From assembly GCF_000023025.1 (NCBI RefSeq), contig NC_012997.1, forward strand, positions 3,531,125 to 3,595,124: DNA of 64,000 bases. The letters run 5' to 3'. The stretch is from Teredinibacter turnerae T7901 (GTDB lineage: Bacteria; Pseudomonadota; Gammaproteobacteria; Pseudomonadales; Cellvibrionaceae). Positions 53,935 to 62,934 of the stretch are shown piece after piece. Below the pieces are notes generated by a model. It saw nothing but the letters and a program-made list of their open reading frames with translations, was not told the DNA's origin and did no database searches. Within the stretch, counting starts at the first letter, position 1; each line of letters opens with the position of its first letter. A program made the translations under genes and the position numbers.

Positions 53935-56301
53935 TTGGCGGGATGGCGATTCTGGTTGGCAATGCTGGGCGTGCTAGCGGTACTACTGCTAACGACGCCA
54001 GTCGCTTTTAATGCGGACATATTCTCCCTGCTGCCCAAAGACTCTAGTACGGTAACCGCGTTACAGCGTTACCAACAGAATTTCGGCGCGAGCGAGGCGG
54101 TAATACTTGCCATTGAGGATGAGAACCCAGATACCCTGGACGCCGCCATGCCTAAATTGGCCAAGTCGCTTCAGCGCGCAAGGTTAAGCCGCGCCCCGGT
54201 TTGGCAAAACCCATTGCAGGATTCCCCAGAGGCCTACGCCGAAATTCTTGCCCTGATATGGCTCAGTCAGCCACCTGAGGCGGTGAACGAGCTGACTAAG
54301 CGGTTACAACCCAAAGCCGTTAACACACAACTCGATAAAACCCTTGAACAGCTTGCCTCCTCTTTTAATGCCGCTGACGTGGCGCGCCTGGCTAATGATC
54401 CACTCGGGCTGACACAGGTCGCCAGCCAGTTTCAGAACAGTGCCTATAACCCCTTCGCCTCCACGGATGGCCGCCTGCGCGTGATGTATCTCGATTACCC
54501 GCACACCGAAGGCGATTTTTGGGGTTATAAAAGTTGGTTGGACGGCATCAATAGCGAAATTGCGCGGCTCAGAGACGCAGGTGAGCTTCCCGTTTCCACG
54601 ACCATTTCAATGACAGGGAACCCTGTCTATATCGTGGAGTTTGGCTCCCAACTGGTGCGGGACTTGAGTCTTGCCGCCGTTGGTACCTTAATAATTATTC
54701 TCGGGCTCTTTTGGCTGGCGTACCGGCGCGTGGGGCCGCTGCTATGGCTGGCCCTGACGCTTGGGCTCAGTCTGGCGGTGACACTGCTGCTGGGAGCCGC
54801 ATTACTGGGAGAGATTCACGCGGTCAGTCTCGGGTTTGCCGCATTGCTTATGGGCCTTGCCGTTGATTATGGCCTGCTCGTATACCAGCATTTTCAGACT
54901 GAGAGCCGCTTATCGGCAAGCGAACTGCGACGCAAACTGCAACCGAGTATTTTCTGGGCTGCGTTTACCACGGCCTGCGCTTTTTTTCTGCTGACCCGCA
55001 GTAACCTCCCAGGACTGGCTCAGCTCGGCCTGTTAGTCGCACTGGGAATTCTGATAGCGGCAACCACGGTGCTCTACGGTTTTCTTCCTGCGGTGGTACG
55101 CACGCCAGCACGTCCCATAACGTTGCCTGCCGCACCAGCGTTGCCCACCAAAATCGCTATCGCCACCTCAGCCACTTTGCTTTTAGGCAGCTTACTCACA
55201 ACCTTTATGCGCCCCCCGACACTGGAGACCCAGGTCGATAAATTGCAGTTTGCCAACAACGCCGCACAGGCGACACACGACCATATTCAGCAGCGACTGG
55301 CTGCCTCAGCGAGCGAACAATGGCTGATATTTACGGCGCCAGACGCGCAGCAAATTGCTCACGCTCTGGACCAAAGCCAACGGCAATTGGCCGACGACTT
55401 CCCCGCAATCAACGCGAATCTTCCCACCGCTCTTTGGCCGAACCCCGCCCACCAGAGGGCCAATCGCCAGCCGCTCGCGAACCTGGCAACACGCCTGACA
55501 GAGTTCCAACGGGCTGCGGTCGATGCCGGTTTTAATACCGATTCCCTGTTGCTTACAGCAGAAATCATGCACCACTGGCAAAGCTTCGCTAACGCGGCAG
55601 CCCCCAGCGCGAGCCATCCGCTGTGGCCCGCTCACCCGGCGAATCAGTGGCTGTTTTCACAATTCGCGAGCCATACCGACGAGGGTTGGTTCGCCATGGC
55701 ACAATTGTCCAGCTCAACAACACTCGACAAGACCACGCGATCTGCATTGGTAAAACAGCTACAACAGATACCCGGGGTGGCGATAGCGGGGTGGGCCTTG
55801 CTCGCCGACGAACTCACCGCCACCATGATCCAGGATGCGCTCAACGTGCTGTTACCGATGATAGTCGTGTTGTTGTGTTTGCTCGCACTGGCCTTTCGCC
55901 ACTGGCTGGACGTGGTCCTCAGCCTTTTCTGTTTTGTGCTGGGCGGGTTAATCCTGAGTGCGTGCATGGCACTGCTGGGTTGGTCTTGGAACATCATGAA
56001 TCTCACCGCACTTCCGTTGCTGCTGGGCGCTGGAGTCGACTACAGCATTCACATTCAACTGGCCCTGAAGCGCGAGAAAGGAAACCTCTCACGGGTGTTC
56101 CAATCGGTTGGCCGCGCGATTTTGCTCTGTGCGGGCTCAACCGCTGTGGCATTTGCCAGCCTCGGCCTGGGAACTAACGCGGGAATCGCCAGCCTCGGTA
56201 AAGTCACCGCGCTAGGTATCGTGATTCTCGCCGCATGCGCCGTTTTTCTATTGCCCGCCTGGTGGATAACCCTGCACAGAGTGAATGGCAGATCACAATG
56301 A
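53935..56301 (+). CDS. hpnN: MMPL/RND family lipid exporter, HpnN-like
   Basis: A 788-residue inner-membrane protein. TTG 53935 is chosen: GGAG lies seven bases upstream and it follows the lipoprotein stop by two bases; an in-frame ATG at 53842 lies inside that gene. Helix one is at residues about 4-22. A large periplasmic domain follows, then a five- or six-helix bundle (about 245-420) with the motif FAALLMGLAVDYGLLVYQHF. The same plan repeats in the C-terminal half, with LPLLLGAGVDYSIHIQLAL. This twofold MMPL architecture is that of HpnN, which moves hopanoids to the outer membrane. The substrate is inferred from the neighbours. Confidence 0.82.
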   Translation: MAGWRFWLAMLGVLAVLLLTTPVAFNADIFSLLPKDSSTVTALQRYQQNFGASEAVILAIEDENPDTLDAAMPKLAKSLQRARLSRAPVWQNPLQDSPEAYAEILALIWLSQPPEAVNELTKRLQPKAVNTQLDKTLEQLASSFNAADVARLANDPLGLTQVASQFQNSAYNPFASTDGRLRVMYLDYPHTEGDFWGYKSWLDGINSEIARLRDAGELPVSTTISMTGNPVYIVEFGSQLVRDLSLAAVGTLIIILGLFWLAYRRVGPLLWLALTLGLSLAVTLLLGAALLGEIHAVSLGFAALLMGLAVDYGLLVYQHFQTESRLSASELRRKLQPSIFWAAFTTACAFFLLTRSNLPGLAQLGLLVALGILIAATTVLYGFLPAVVRTPARPITLPAAPALPTKIAIATSATLLLGSLLTTFMRPPTLETQVDKLQFANNAAQATHDHIQQRLAASASEQWLIFTAPDAQQIAHALDQSQRQLADDFPAINANLPTALWPNPAHQRANRQPLANLATRLTEFQRAAVDAGFNTDSLLLTAEIMHHWQSFANAAAPSASHPLWPAHPANQWLFSQFASHTDEGWFAMAQLSSSTTLDKTTRSALVKQLQQIPGVAIAGWALLADELTATMIQDALNVLLPMIVVLLCLLALAFRHWLDVVLSLFCFVLGGLILSACMALLGWSWNIMNLTALPLLLGAGVDYSIHIQLALKREKGNLSRVFQSVGRAILLCAGSTAVAFASLGLGTNAGIASLGKVTALGIVILAACAVFLLPAWWITLHRVNGRSQ

Positions 56302-56387
56302 CAGATACCGGAAATCATTAATATGCGAGAAAAAGACGTCGCCAACTGCGGCTGCACTCAACAATCGGCTTACTGAGAATCGCCTTA

Positions 56388-56736
56388 CTAGGGCCTGTTA
56401 ACACTAATTCAATTCGCTCTGCTGGAGCCTGTATTTTCAGGATGAAAGGCATTTTTGGCGTTGTTTAGCGGGCTAAACGAGCGAAAAATAACGCATCAGC
56501 CTGGAAATACAGGCCCAGCCCTGCGGGTTGCGGCTAAAATCCCGCTCTCAGCGTTGTTTATCGCTCATTTGGAACAACCACTAAAACGCCGGGAGCGTTT
56601 TAGCGTGTAACCCCGTAGGGGTGAGGCATAGGGATATGCCGAACAACCTGCGCTCCAAACGTCGGGGTGCCGCATCACTCGATAGCGAAATTTTAGCCGC
56701 AACAGAATGAATCGAATTAGTGTTAACAGGCCCTAG
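56388..56736. mobile_element. MITE-like palindromic element without transposase
   Basis: The ends carry terminal inverted repeats of about 36 bp: GGCCTGTTAACACTAATTC at 56392 and its complement ending at 56732, imperfect in the inner part. Both sides are flanked by CTAG (56388-56391 and 56733-56736), a candidate 4-bp target duplication, though CTAG is itself palindromic. Inside are further inverted repeats, such as GCCTGTATTTTCAGG against CCTGGAAATACAGGC, and no ORF. A non-autonomous element is inferred. It lies between the exporter and the LolA-like gene and could separate them transcriptionally. Confidence 0.78.
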
Positions 56737-56800
56737 ACAAGCACCTTACACAACAATCGCATTCAGCCAGCTACGAAGCCAGTCGTAAAAAGGAAATACC

Positions 56801-57493
56801 ATGGTACGCTACCTGCCCGCCAAAATTTTTATATGCCTTGCGCTGACACTCTGCCAGACCAGTCAGTCGTCGCCAGACTTGCTGGACAAATGGCTCGCCC
56901 ACCAGGCAAAAATAGAACATTGGCACGCAGATGTTGTACAAATCCGGCATATAAAAAATCTCACCAGACCACTGCGCCAGGAAGGCGAGCTATGGTTTAT
57001 CAAGCCGAACCGGTTTCGCTGGCAATTGGGCACGCCGGTGCGAACACTTGCAGTGCGAAACGCTGAACAGCTGGTGATCGCATATCCCAAATTAAAACAG
57101 GCAGAAAAATACCCGTTCGCGAATATTACCGACCCGGCGATGCGACAAATATTGCTGTTGTTAGAGGTGGGATTTCCCAGCGACGCCAAGCAGTTTCGCC
57201 AACAGTACACGCTACTCAACAGCGAACCACTAACCCCTTCTGCAGACAACCCCGTAATCGAATTTCAATTGCAGCCTGCGGCGGTATTAGCAAGAAAGTT
57301 GTTAGATAAAGTCAGCCTGGAGGTGGACACTTCCAGCATGCAGCTTAAAGCCACCCACCTTTACTTTGGCGATGGTTCGGTGCTGACGAATGAATTTCAC
57401 AATGCACAGTACAACGTGCCCTTCCCTAAGGAAAAACTCGACATAGATCTCAGTGGCTATTCGATCACTGAACCACTGAGTGGGGGAAAATAA
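56801..57493 (+). CDS. LolA-like outer-membrane lipid/lipoprotein carrier
   Basis: A 230-residue periplasmic protein with signal peptide in IFICLALTLCQTSQS. The LolA fold is indicated by LLDKWLAHQAKIEHWHADVV, then RPLRQEGELWFIKPNRFRWQ and VIAYPKLKQAEKYPF, and hydrophobic strand periodicity through the C-terminus (LEVDTSSMQLKATHLYFGDG). True LolA carries lipoproteins from the LolCDE complex; paralogues beside MMPL exporters in lipid loci are thought to shuttle lipid products. This copy is probably such a paralogue. Its 3' end overlaps the convergent hpnK-like gene by 37 bases, and a MITE lies between it and the exporter. Confidence 0.82.
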   Translation: MVRYLPAKIFICLALTLCQTSQSSPDLLDKWLAHQAKIEHWHADVVQIRHIKNLTRPLRQEGELWFIKPNRFRWQLGTPVRTLAVRNAEQLVIAYPKLKQAEKYPFANITDPAMRQILLLLEVGFPSDAKQFRQQYTLLNSEPLTPSADNPVIEFQLQPAAVLARKLLDKVSLEVDTSSMQLKATHLYFGDGSVLTNEFHNAQYNVPFPKEKLDIDLSGYSITEPLSGGK

Positions 57494-58239
57494 TCCGGGT
57501 GTTTGCGGGGAAGTATTTTTGCCAGTTCAAGCAGGCACTGGGTATCCATATCGTTTGAGTGACGTGGGTGAAACATAAATTCGTGCAGGCCGGTTTCACC
57601 GCAGTCGATTAAATGTTGGATTTGCCCGCTAACTTCATCGGATTGCATCTTAAATGTGCGATCAATCCCCCACAGCGACTGACTAATTTGGCAAGGCATC
57701 GCGCTAGCCTGTGGTCGCTGAAGCAGTCGATCCAACACGATATAACCCCGGTTCGGTGCAGAGAAAAACTTTGGCTGCCCCCAGCGCAACCAGCCACTAA
57801 ACTCCGCTCTCACGTGATCGAGTAACGCTCGGCGAATAAACGGATGTATTAACATATGGTGATGGGCGTTAATAAAAGCACAGTGTAAGCCGCTGGCTTT
57901 AAATGCCTGCCATTGGGCAGCTATTTCACGCCGGACAAGTGCTCGGGCCGCGGACGAAAAGCCTATAGCGAAGCCGGCTTGGGCAGGTGTTCGCCAGGGC
58001 CACTGTGGTTGAGTTAATGGCTGGCTATCGACAACATGAAAATGCCAGCCTATATCCAGGTGTGGGTTTTCTTTGGCCATACTGACAGCGGCGGCGCTGG
58101 CTGATTGCCCCATCATCAGTGCGACGCCGGACAGTATGCCGTTTTGATGACAGTGGATCATGGCCTGATTTGTCGCTTCATCTCTGCCAAAATCATCAGC
58201 AATAAAGTGAAACTCCAGACTTACCGTTGAACTAGTCAT
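57457..58239 (-). CDS. hpnK: YdjC/HpnK-like carbohydrate deacetylase family protein
   Basis: A 260-residue cytoplasmic protein. ATG 58239 is chosen because the family N-terminus (FHFIADDFGRDEATN) starts just after it; the longer frame from 58446 adds 69 unrelated residues. The metal-binding set is ADDFG, the HFH of LDIGWHFHVVDS, and INAHHHML, with FMFHPRHS near the end. In hopanoid loci HpnK acts after HpnI, deacetylating the N-acetylglucosaminyl hopanoid. Together with the GT21-like gene this predicts a glucosaminyl-hopanoid route; direct evidence is only motif and location. It is convergent with the LolA-like gene and overlaps it by 37 bases. Confidence 0.8.
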   Translation of the reverse strand: MTSSTVSLEFHFIADDFGRDEATNQAMIHCHQNGILSGVALMMGQSASAAAVSMAKENPHLDIGWHFHVVDSQPLTQPQWPWRTPAQAGFAIGFSSAARALVRREIAAQWQAFKASGLHCAFINAHHHMLIHPFIRRALLDHVRAEFSGWLRWGQPKFFSAPNRGYIVLDRLLQRPQASAMPCQISQSLWGIDRTFKMQSDEVSGQIQHLIDCGETGLHEFMFHPRHSNDMDTQCLLELAKILPRKHPDYFPPLSGSVIE

Positions 58240-58329
58240 TGCTTTTTGTGGTTGTTTTTTAGGTGTTGTAAATTGGTAAACAGCGATCTGGCTATATAGT
58301 GCCAACAAATCGATCCTAGAGGAATAAGC

Positions 58330-58914
58330 GTGCTGCGAAAGCTGATAAAAACCATCGACAAGCACTTGCGAGAAAAACAGGGCATCTTTGAATTTTGGGT
58401 GCACCCCAACGCTTTGATCCGGGTGGGATTCACTACCAACAAGCAACCTATTCCGGTAAATAAAAGTGCAATTAGCCCGGGTTCACACCTTCTGGAAATC
58501 CACTTTTGGAACGAGCATGTGCCATCACAAAAATTGGCAAAATCTCCTATCGCATGGGCGGCGAAAAGCGCGACCATGCTACGCGATTCCTTTCAGGAGC
58601 TTGCCTTTCAACTCGTGAACGACCCGCGTTTTAATCACGTGGAATTTATCGGCGGCTCAACCCCCTTGGTTTTGTCCGGCCAGCATGGCGGCGGTGAAAA
58701 AATATGGCGCCGGCTTGGCTTTCACCTCTGCATACCGCAGAGCACCAGGCCATGGAGCCATTTTTGGGAGAACCTATACACCTGGTTGATTATCTGGACT
58801 TTTAACCCCGATGGCGTTGGTAACAAAAATCCGTTCACGATGCACCGGGTCGAATTTTGGGCCGACAGGCAAACGTTTATCGCGCATCACTACCGCCCAA
58901 AGCCGCAATCGTGA
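58330..58914 (+). CDS. YkoP-like protein of unknown function
   Basis: A 194-residue protein from GTG 58330 (AGAGGAA five bases upstream), divergent from the hpnK-like gene. It has no signal peptide. Stretches such as HPNALIRVGFTTNKQP, GSHLLEIHFWNEHVP and VLSGQHGGGEKIWRRLGF, and the aromatic C-terminal WENLYTWLIIWTFNPDG, resemble the YkoP family known from Bacillus and from lipid or hopanoid loci. No catalytic residues are known for the family, so no reaction is proposed. It converges on shc with 14 bases between stops. Confidence 0.65.
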   Translation: MLRKLIKTIDKHLREKQGIFEFWVHPNALIRVGFTTNKQPIPVNKSAISPGSHLLEIHFWNEHVPSQKLAKSPIAWAAKSATMLRDSFQELAFQLVNDPRFNHVEFIGGSTPLVLSGQHGGGEKIWRRLGFHLCIPQSTRPWSHFWENLYTWLIIWTFNPDGVGNKNPFTMHRVEFWADRQTFIAHHYRPKPQS

Positions 58915-58928
58915 CGTCTTCGACAAAT

Positions 58929-60944
58929 TCAGGCCCCTCGCAGCGCAGCCAGCCTGCCAAGTGCCATTAACGGAAAATAGTGACGGTAGAGGTTGTAGTT
59001 AATCATAAAGCCTCGGCTGAGTTCCGCATGCTGTTGCAACGACCGTTGACGTTTTATTTCCCGACGACCAATGCCGTAGCCCGGAAATCCAGTTCCCGTG
59101 TAATAGGGCTCATCCCAGGTACCCTCTGGGGTTTGGGTGGTTTTCAAATAAGCTTCAGCACGCAACAAGGATTCTGCGTAAGTCCCGCCATCGACAGCGA
59201 GCAAACTCATCATCGCCCAGGCCGTTTGCGATGCAGTACTCGGCCCCCGCCCGCGTTGAGTATCGTCCATGTAGGATGCACAGGACTCACCCCAACCACC
59301 ATCGTTGTTTTGTTTGCCTAAAATCCAATTGGCAGCGCGACGAATAAACTCCTGATTCATATTCATGTTAAGCGACGCCAGCGCGGGTAACACGGCTGCC
59401 GTACCGTAGATATAATTCACCCCCCAACGGCCAAACCAGCAGCCGTCGTTCTCCTGTTCACTGCGAATAAATTCTAGCGCCTTGGCGACGGCAGGGTGGG
59501 TTGTCCGATAGCCCAGCAACCCGAGCGCTTCCAGCACGTGTGCAGTGACGTCAACACTGGCGGGATCTATTGTTTCACCAAAATCGCTAAACGGGATCTT
59601 AGTGAGCAGGTCTTTATCGTTGTCTTTATCGAATGCACCCCAGCCGCCGTTGCGACACTGCATCGCAAATAACCAGTTTAAACCGCGTTCAATCGCCAGA
59701 TTTACGCGTGCGGTATCGGGGTAATCGGGTCGTACTTTGGCGAGCACGATTAGTGCAACTGCCGTATCGTCCACATCAGGATAATGCACGTTCGCCCGCT
59801 CAAATGCCCAGCCACCGGGCGAAACCGTCGGCAATTTCTGTTGCCAGTCGCCAGGCAGCAGGACCTGTTGATCCAGAATCCAATCAACAGCTTTTCGCAA
59901 TTCAGAAGAGGACGTACAGCTAAACCCACAATCCAATAACGCAAAAGAACTTAACAATGTATCCCATACCGGACTTTCGCAAGCTTGAACGAAGCGCGCC
60001 CCCCCCGGCCTCTCGTAAGACCAATGTGCATCAAGTGCGGCAAGACCTTTCGCCATCACCGGATGAGTAACAGGATAACCTTCGGCTTTTAACGCCATCA
60101 AACTATATATCCAAGGCGGCTGAATCCCTCCCCAGGCACCATCAGCATCCTGACGACGAAGAATCCATTCGAGGCACATTTTTATCGCCTGTTGTCGCCC
60201 AGGTGGGCGTTTAAACGTTCGTTGGTATTTTTTTAGTGCGCGATCTGCGTGATAAAAAAACGTCGACCAGGCGCCCGCTTTTTTGCCCAGAGCAACAACC
60301 GCGGACCTGTCTTCCGGAAACAATTCCTGTAAACACGATTTTTTATTTAATGGCACGACCATACGGCGCGCACTGAGAATACACAAAGGCACCAGAGTGG
60401 CCCGCGCCCAGGCAGCAAAATGATAAATATTGAACGGAAACCATCGCGGAAAAAAAAGAATTTCCGGCGGCAGATTGGGGGTTTCCTCCCACGGCCACTC
60501 GCCAATTAGCGCCAACCAGAATCGCGTAAACACCCGCACCTGTTTAACGCCACCTTGCAATTGAATCCAATCGCGCGCGCGTTTGATATCCGGATGATCG
60601 GCGGCATAGCCCTGACAACGCAAAGCCGCGTATACCTCGACAGTGGTGTTAATGTCGCCAGCGCGCGCGCCATAATACACATCCCACGAGCCGTCCGCGC
60701 GCTGACGTTGCAACAAACCTTGCACAAGTCCGCGACTCATTGGATGGTTGGCAATCCCCAGCACATGAAAACACAAAAGCCATTCAGCTTCCATGCAGGC
60801 ATTTGACTCGAGTATCCCCGCCCAATAACCGTCTTCGTACTGCGCATCCAACAACCAGAATAGCGCCCGGTCAACAGCCGAATCAGCAGAGGCTGTAAGA
60901 CTTTCCTGCGGTTCTAGAAGATCGACTTCATCCTGAATTTCCAT
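58929..60944 (-). CDS. shc: Squalene-hopene cyclase
   Basis: A 671-residue membrane-associated cyclase that turns squalene into hopene and hopanol. The catalytic acid motif is DVDDTA near residue 390 (YPDVDDTAVAL). Several QW repeats are visible (AQYEDGYWAG near 34, RQDADGAWGG, CRNGGWGAF, QENDGCWFGRW, KQNNDGGWGE). The length is within the normal range for bacterial Shc. It is transcribed towards ykoP and diverges from the squalene synthase gene, so the 160-bp gap at 60945-61108 should contain both promoters. Confidence 0.96.
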   Translation of the reverse strand: MEIQDEVDLLEPQESLTASADSAVDRALFWLLDAQYEDGYWAGILESNACMEAEWLLCFHVLGIANHPMSRGLVQGLLQRQRADGSWDVYYGARAGDINTTVEVYAALRCQGYAADHPDIKRARDWIQLQGGVKQVRVFTRFWLALIGEWPWEETPNLPPEILFFPRWFPFNIYHFAAWARATLVPLCILSARRMVVPLNKKSCLQELFPEDRSAVVALGKKAGAWSTFFYHADRALKKYQRTFKRPPGRQQAIKMCLEWILRRQDADGAWGGIQPPWIYSLMALKAEGYPVTHPVMAKGLAALDAHWSYERPGGARFVQACESPVWDTLLSSFALLDCGFSCTSSSELRKAVDWILDQQVLLPGDWQQKLPTVSPGGWAFERANVHYPDVDDTAVALIVLAKVRPDYPDTARVNLAIERGLNWLFAMQCRNGGWGAFDKDNDKDLLTKIPFSDFGETIDPASVDVTAHVLEALGLLGYRTTHPAVAKALEFIRSEQENDGCWFGRWGVNYIYGTAAVLPALASLNMNMNQEFIRRAANWILGKQNNDGGWGESCASYMDDTQRGRGPSTASQTAWAMMSLLAVDGGTYAESLLRAEAYLKTTQTPEGTWDEPYYTGTGFPGYGIGRREIKRQRSLQQHAELSRGFMINYNLYRHYFPLMALGRLAALRGA

Positions 60945-61108
60945 AACCGTTACGTGAGCTCCCCCAAGCTAAAAGGTGAACCCAGTGTAAAGTATTGAGA
61001 ATACAGATTCATGTATACTGTTTGGCATTGCTAGCTCATATTTCGGTGGGTTGTGATTAGACGCGGATTACGCACAGATCACGCCAAAATTCAGAAGGGA
61101 TGTCAATT

Positions 61109-62236
61109 ATGGCAACGGTTCGCAGCAATGAGAATACACATGCCAATGTGTTGAATGACGTAAAAACGCGACTCGCGTCCGAACAGCATTTTCAAAACAC
61201 AATGCTGCCCCAGGTTTCACGCTCCTTTGCACTCACAATTCCGCAACTGCCAGAATTTTTATGTCTCGCAGTTACCAATGCATACCTTTTATGTCGAATA
61301 GCAGACACATTAGAAGACGACCCAGAAATTTCCGCAGATGCCACCCGTGATTTATACGGGTTTTTTATTGCGGCACTGGAAGGCAAGGCTCCACCTGCAA
61401 CTTTTTGTCGTTTGGCAAGCGCGGCGTTATCGTTACAAACCGACCCCGTGGAGCGTGATCTGGTCGCCGATGCAGACCAGGTCATTCGCATTTTTCTCGC
61501 CTTGCCCACCACCACGCAAAATATCATCGCAACTTGCGTAAAAAAAATGTGCGCGGGAATGCCGGATTATCAACCCGGTGCTCACCGAGGTCTTGAGTCG
61601 TTAGCTGAACTCGATGCCTACTGTTACTTTGTTGCCGGGGTTGTTGGTGAAATGCTGACCGGTCTGTTTTGTGATTTTGCAGAAGACATTGCGCTGCAAC
61701 GAGATAGACTGGACAAACTCAGCACATCGTTTGGCCAAGGCCTGCAAATGACCAATATTATTAAAGACGTGTGGGATGATCTCGAACGCGGATTTTGCTG
61801 GCTGCCAAGGGACATTTATGGTGCAGGTGGTTTTAATCTTGACGAACTTGCACCTAACCACAACACTGCTTTATTCCGTAATTGTCAGGGCCAGCTCATC
61901 AGTATCGCTCATGGCCACCTGCAAAATGCACTCGACTACAGCTTGTGTATTCCGGCAAGACACAAGGGCATTCGGATTTTTTGTCTCTGGGCTGTCGGCC
62001 TGGCGTTACCGACCTTGCAAAAAGTATTTACCTCTTCCGCCTATTACCATGGTAAAACAGTCAAAATGTCGCGCGCGCGCATGCTGTTAATTACCCAGGT
62101 TATTGCGTCCTCAGCCAGCAGTAATACGGCGCAACGTGTGATTTTCAAAATGCTGGGAATGGGTTTACCGTTCGCGCCGATCTCTGGTGTCGAGCACACC
62201 CGAGCAATGCATAAAATGCAATCAACCATGCACTAA
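61109..62236 (+). CDS. Squalene synthase (one-enzyme type)
   Basis: A 375-residue enzyme from ATG 61109 (AAGGGA upstream; an ATG at 61100 overlaps that site). The two Asp-rich motifs for farnesyl diphosphate and magnesium are DTLED (66-70) and KDVWDD (ending near 224); SRSFALTIPQL and YCYFVAGVVGEM are typical of squalene synthases. It is longer than HpnC or HpnD and resembles the single squalene synthase of eukaryotes and methylotrophs, so it probably makes squalene from two farnesyl diphosphates with NADPH. The usual bacterial trio hpnC-hpnD-hpnE is not in the window. It is followed by hpnG and hpnA. Confidence 0.88.
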   Translation: MATVRSNENTHANVLNDVKTRLASEQHFQNTMLPQVSRSFALTIPQLPEFLCLAVTNAYLLCRIADTLEDDPEISADATRDLYGFFIAALEGKAPPATFCRLASAALSLQTDPVERDLVADADQVIRIFLALPTTTQNIIATCVKKMCAGMPDYQPGAHRGLESLAELDAYCYFVAGVVGEMLTGLFCDFAEDIALQRDRLDKLSTSFGQGLQMTNIIKDVWDDLERGFCWLPRDIYGAGGFNLDELAPNHNTALFRNCQGQLISIAHGHLQNALDYSLCIPARHKGIRIFCLWAVGLALPTLQKVFTSSAYYHGKTVKMSRARMLLITQVIASSASSNTAQRVIFKMLGMGLPFAPISGVEHTRAMHKMQSTMH

Positions 62237-62262
62237 CAAACGCTACATGCACAGACCACCAG

Positions 62263-62934
62263 GTGCCGATATTTTTTGTGAACTTTGGAATTATTACGGC
62301 CCTGGCCACTGAGTATTCATGCTTGCCTTCAAGCTTGCGCGACCGAGCCATTTGCTGCGGCGTAGGTGCTCGCAATGCTACCAACGCGGCTGAGTCCCTT
62401 ATCGCGGGAGGGGCAGATGCCTTGCTGAGTTTTGGGATATCCGGTGCGCTCGACACATCACTGTGCAGCGGGCAAGCGCTGAGCATTGTTCAGGTTATCC
62501 AGATTCCCGATAACATAACCTACAGCTGCAATAGCCTGACGAGCAACTATCCAACCGCGACCCAGCTTTGCGTAAACACCCCCGTTATTCACGCGGCAGA
62601 CAAACTGGCGCTGGGAGCTAACTGGAGCGCTCATGCTGTCGATATGGAATCGTCTGCTGTTGCCGCGGTAGCGCAACATGCGCAGAAACCCTTTTTCTGT
62701 ATGCGGGTCATTTGTGATCAAGCTGAGGATAACCTACCGGCTGAACTCGTGTGGCTCATGGGTGAAAATTCAAGGGTTAATCCGTTCGCCTTACTCGCGA
62801 GCGTGGTAAGACGTCCCACCCTGCTGACTGACCTTTTTATGCTCAACCGAAAATACCGAATAGCGCTACGCAGCTTAGCTGCAGTGGGTGCAGAATTACC
62901 GAAAATGATTGCGGAGCATGTGCATCAACAATGA
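62263..62934 (+). CDS. hpnG: Hopanoid nucleosidase/phosphorylase HpnG
   Basis: A 223-residue protein of the nucleoside phosphorylase fold. GTG 62263 or GTG 62278 could start it; neither has a clear ribosome site. It contains GIITALATEYS near the start, CCGVGARNATNAAESLI, LSFGISGALD and the substrate-binding VDMESSAVAAVA, all typical of HpnG. HpnG removes adenine from adenosylhopane during side-chain maturation to bacteriohopanetetrol. It lies 26 bases after the squalene synthase and overlaps hpnA (ATGA). The adenosyl-transferring HpnH is not in the window. Confidence 0.85.
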   Translation: MPIFFVNFGIITALATEYSCLPSSLRDRAICCGVGARNATNAAESLIAGGADALLSFGISGALDTSLCSGQALSIVQVIQIPDNITYSCNSLTSNYPTATQLCVNTPVIHAADKLALGANWSAHAVDMESSAVAAVAQHAQKPFFCMRVICDQAEDNLPAELVWLMGENSRVNPFALLASVVRRPTLLTDLFMLNRKYRIALRSLAAVGAELPKMIAEHVHQQ

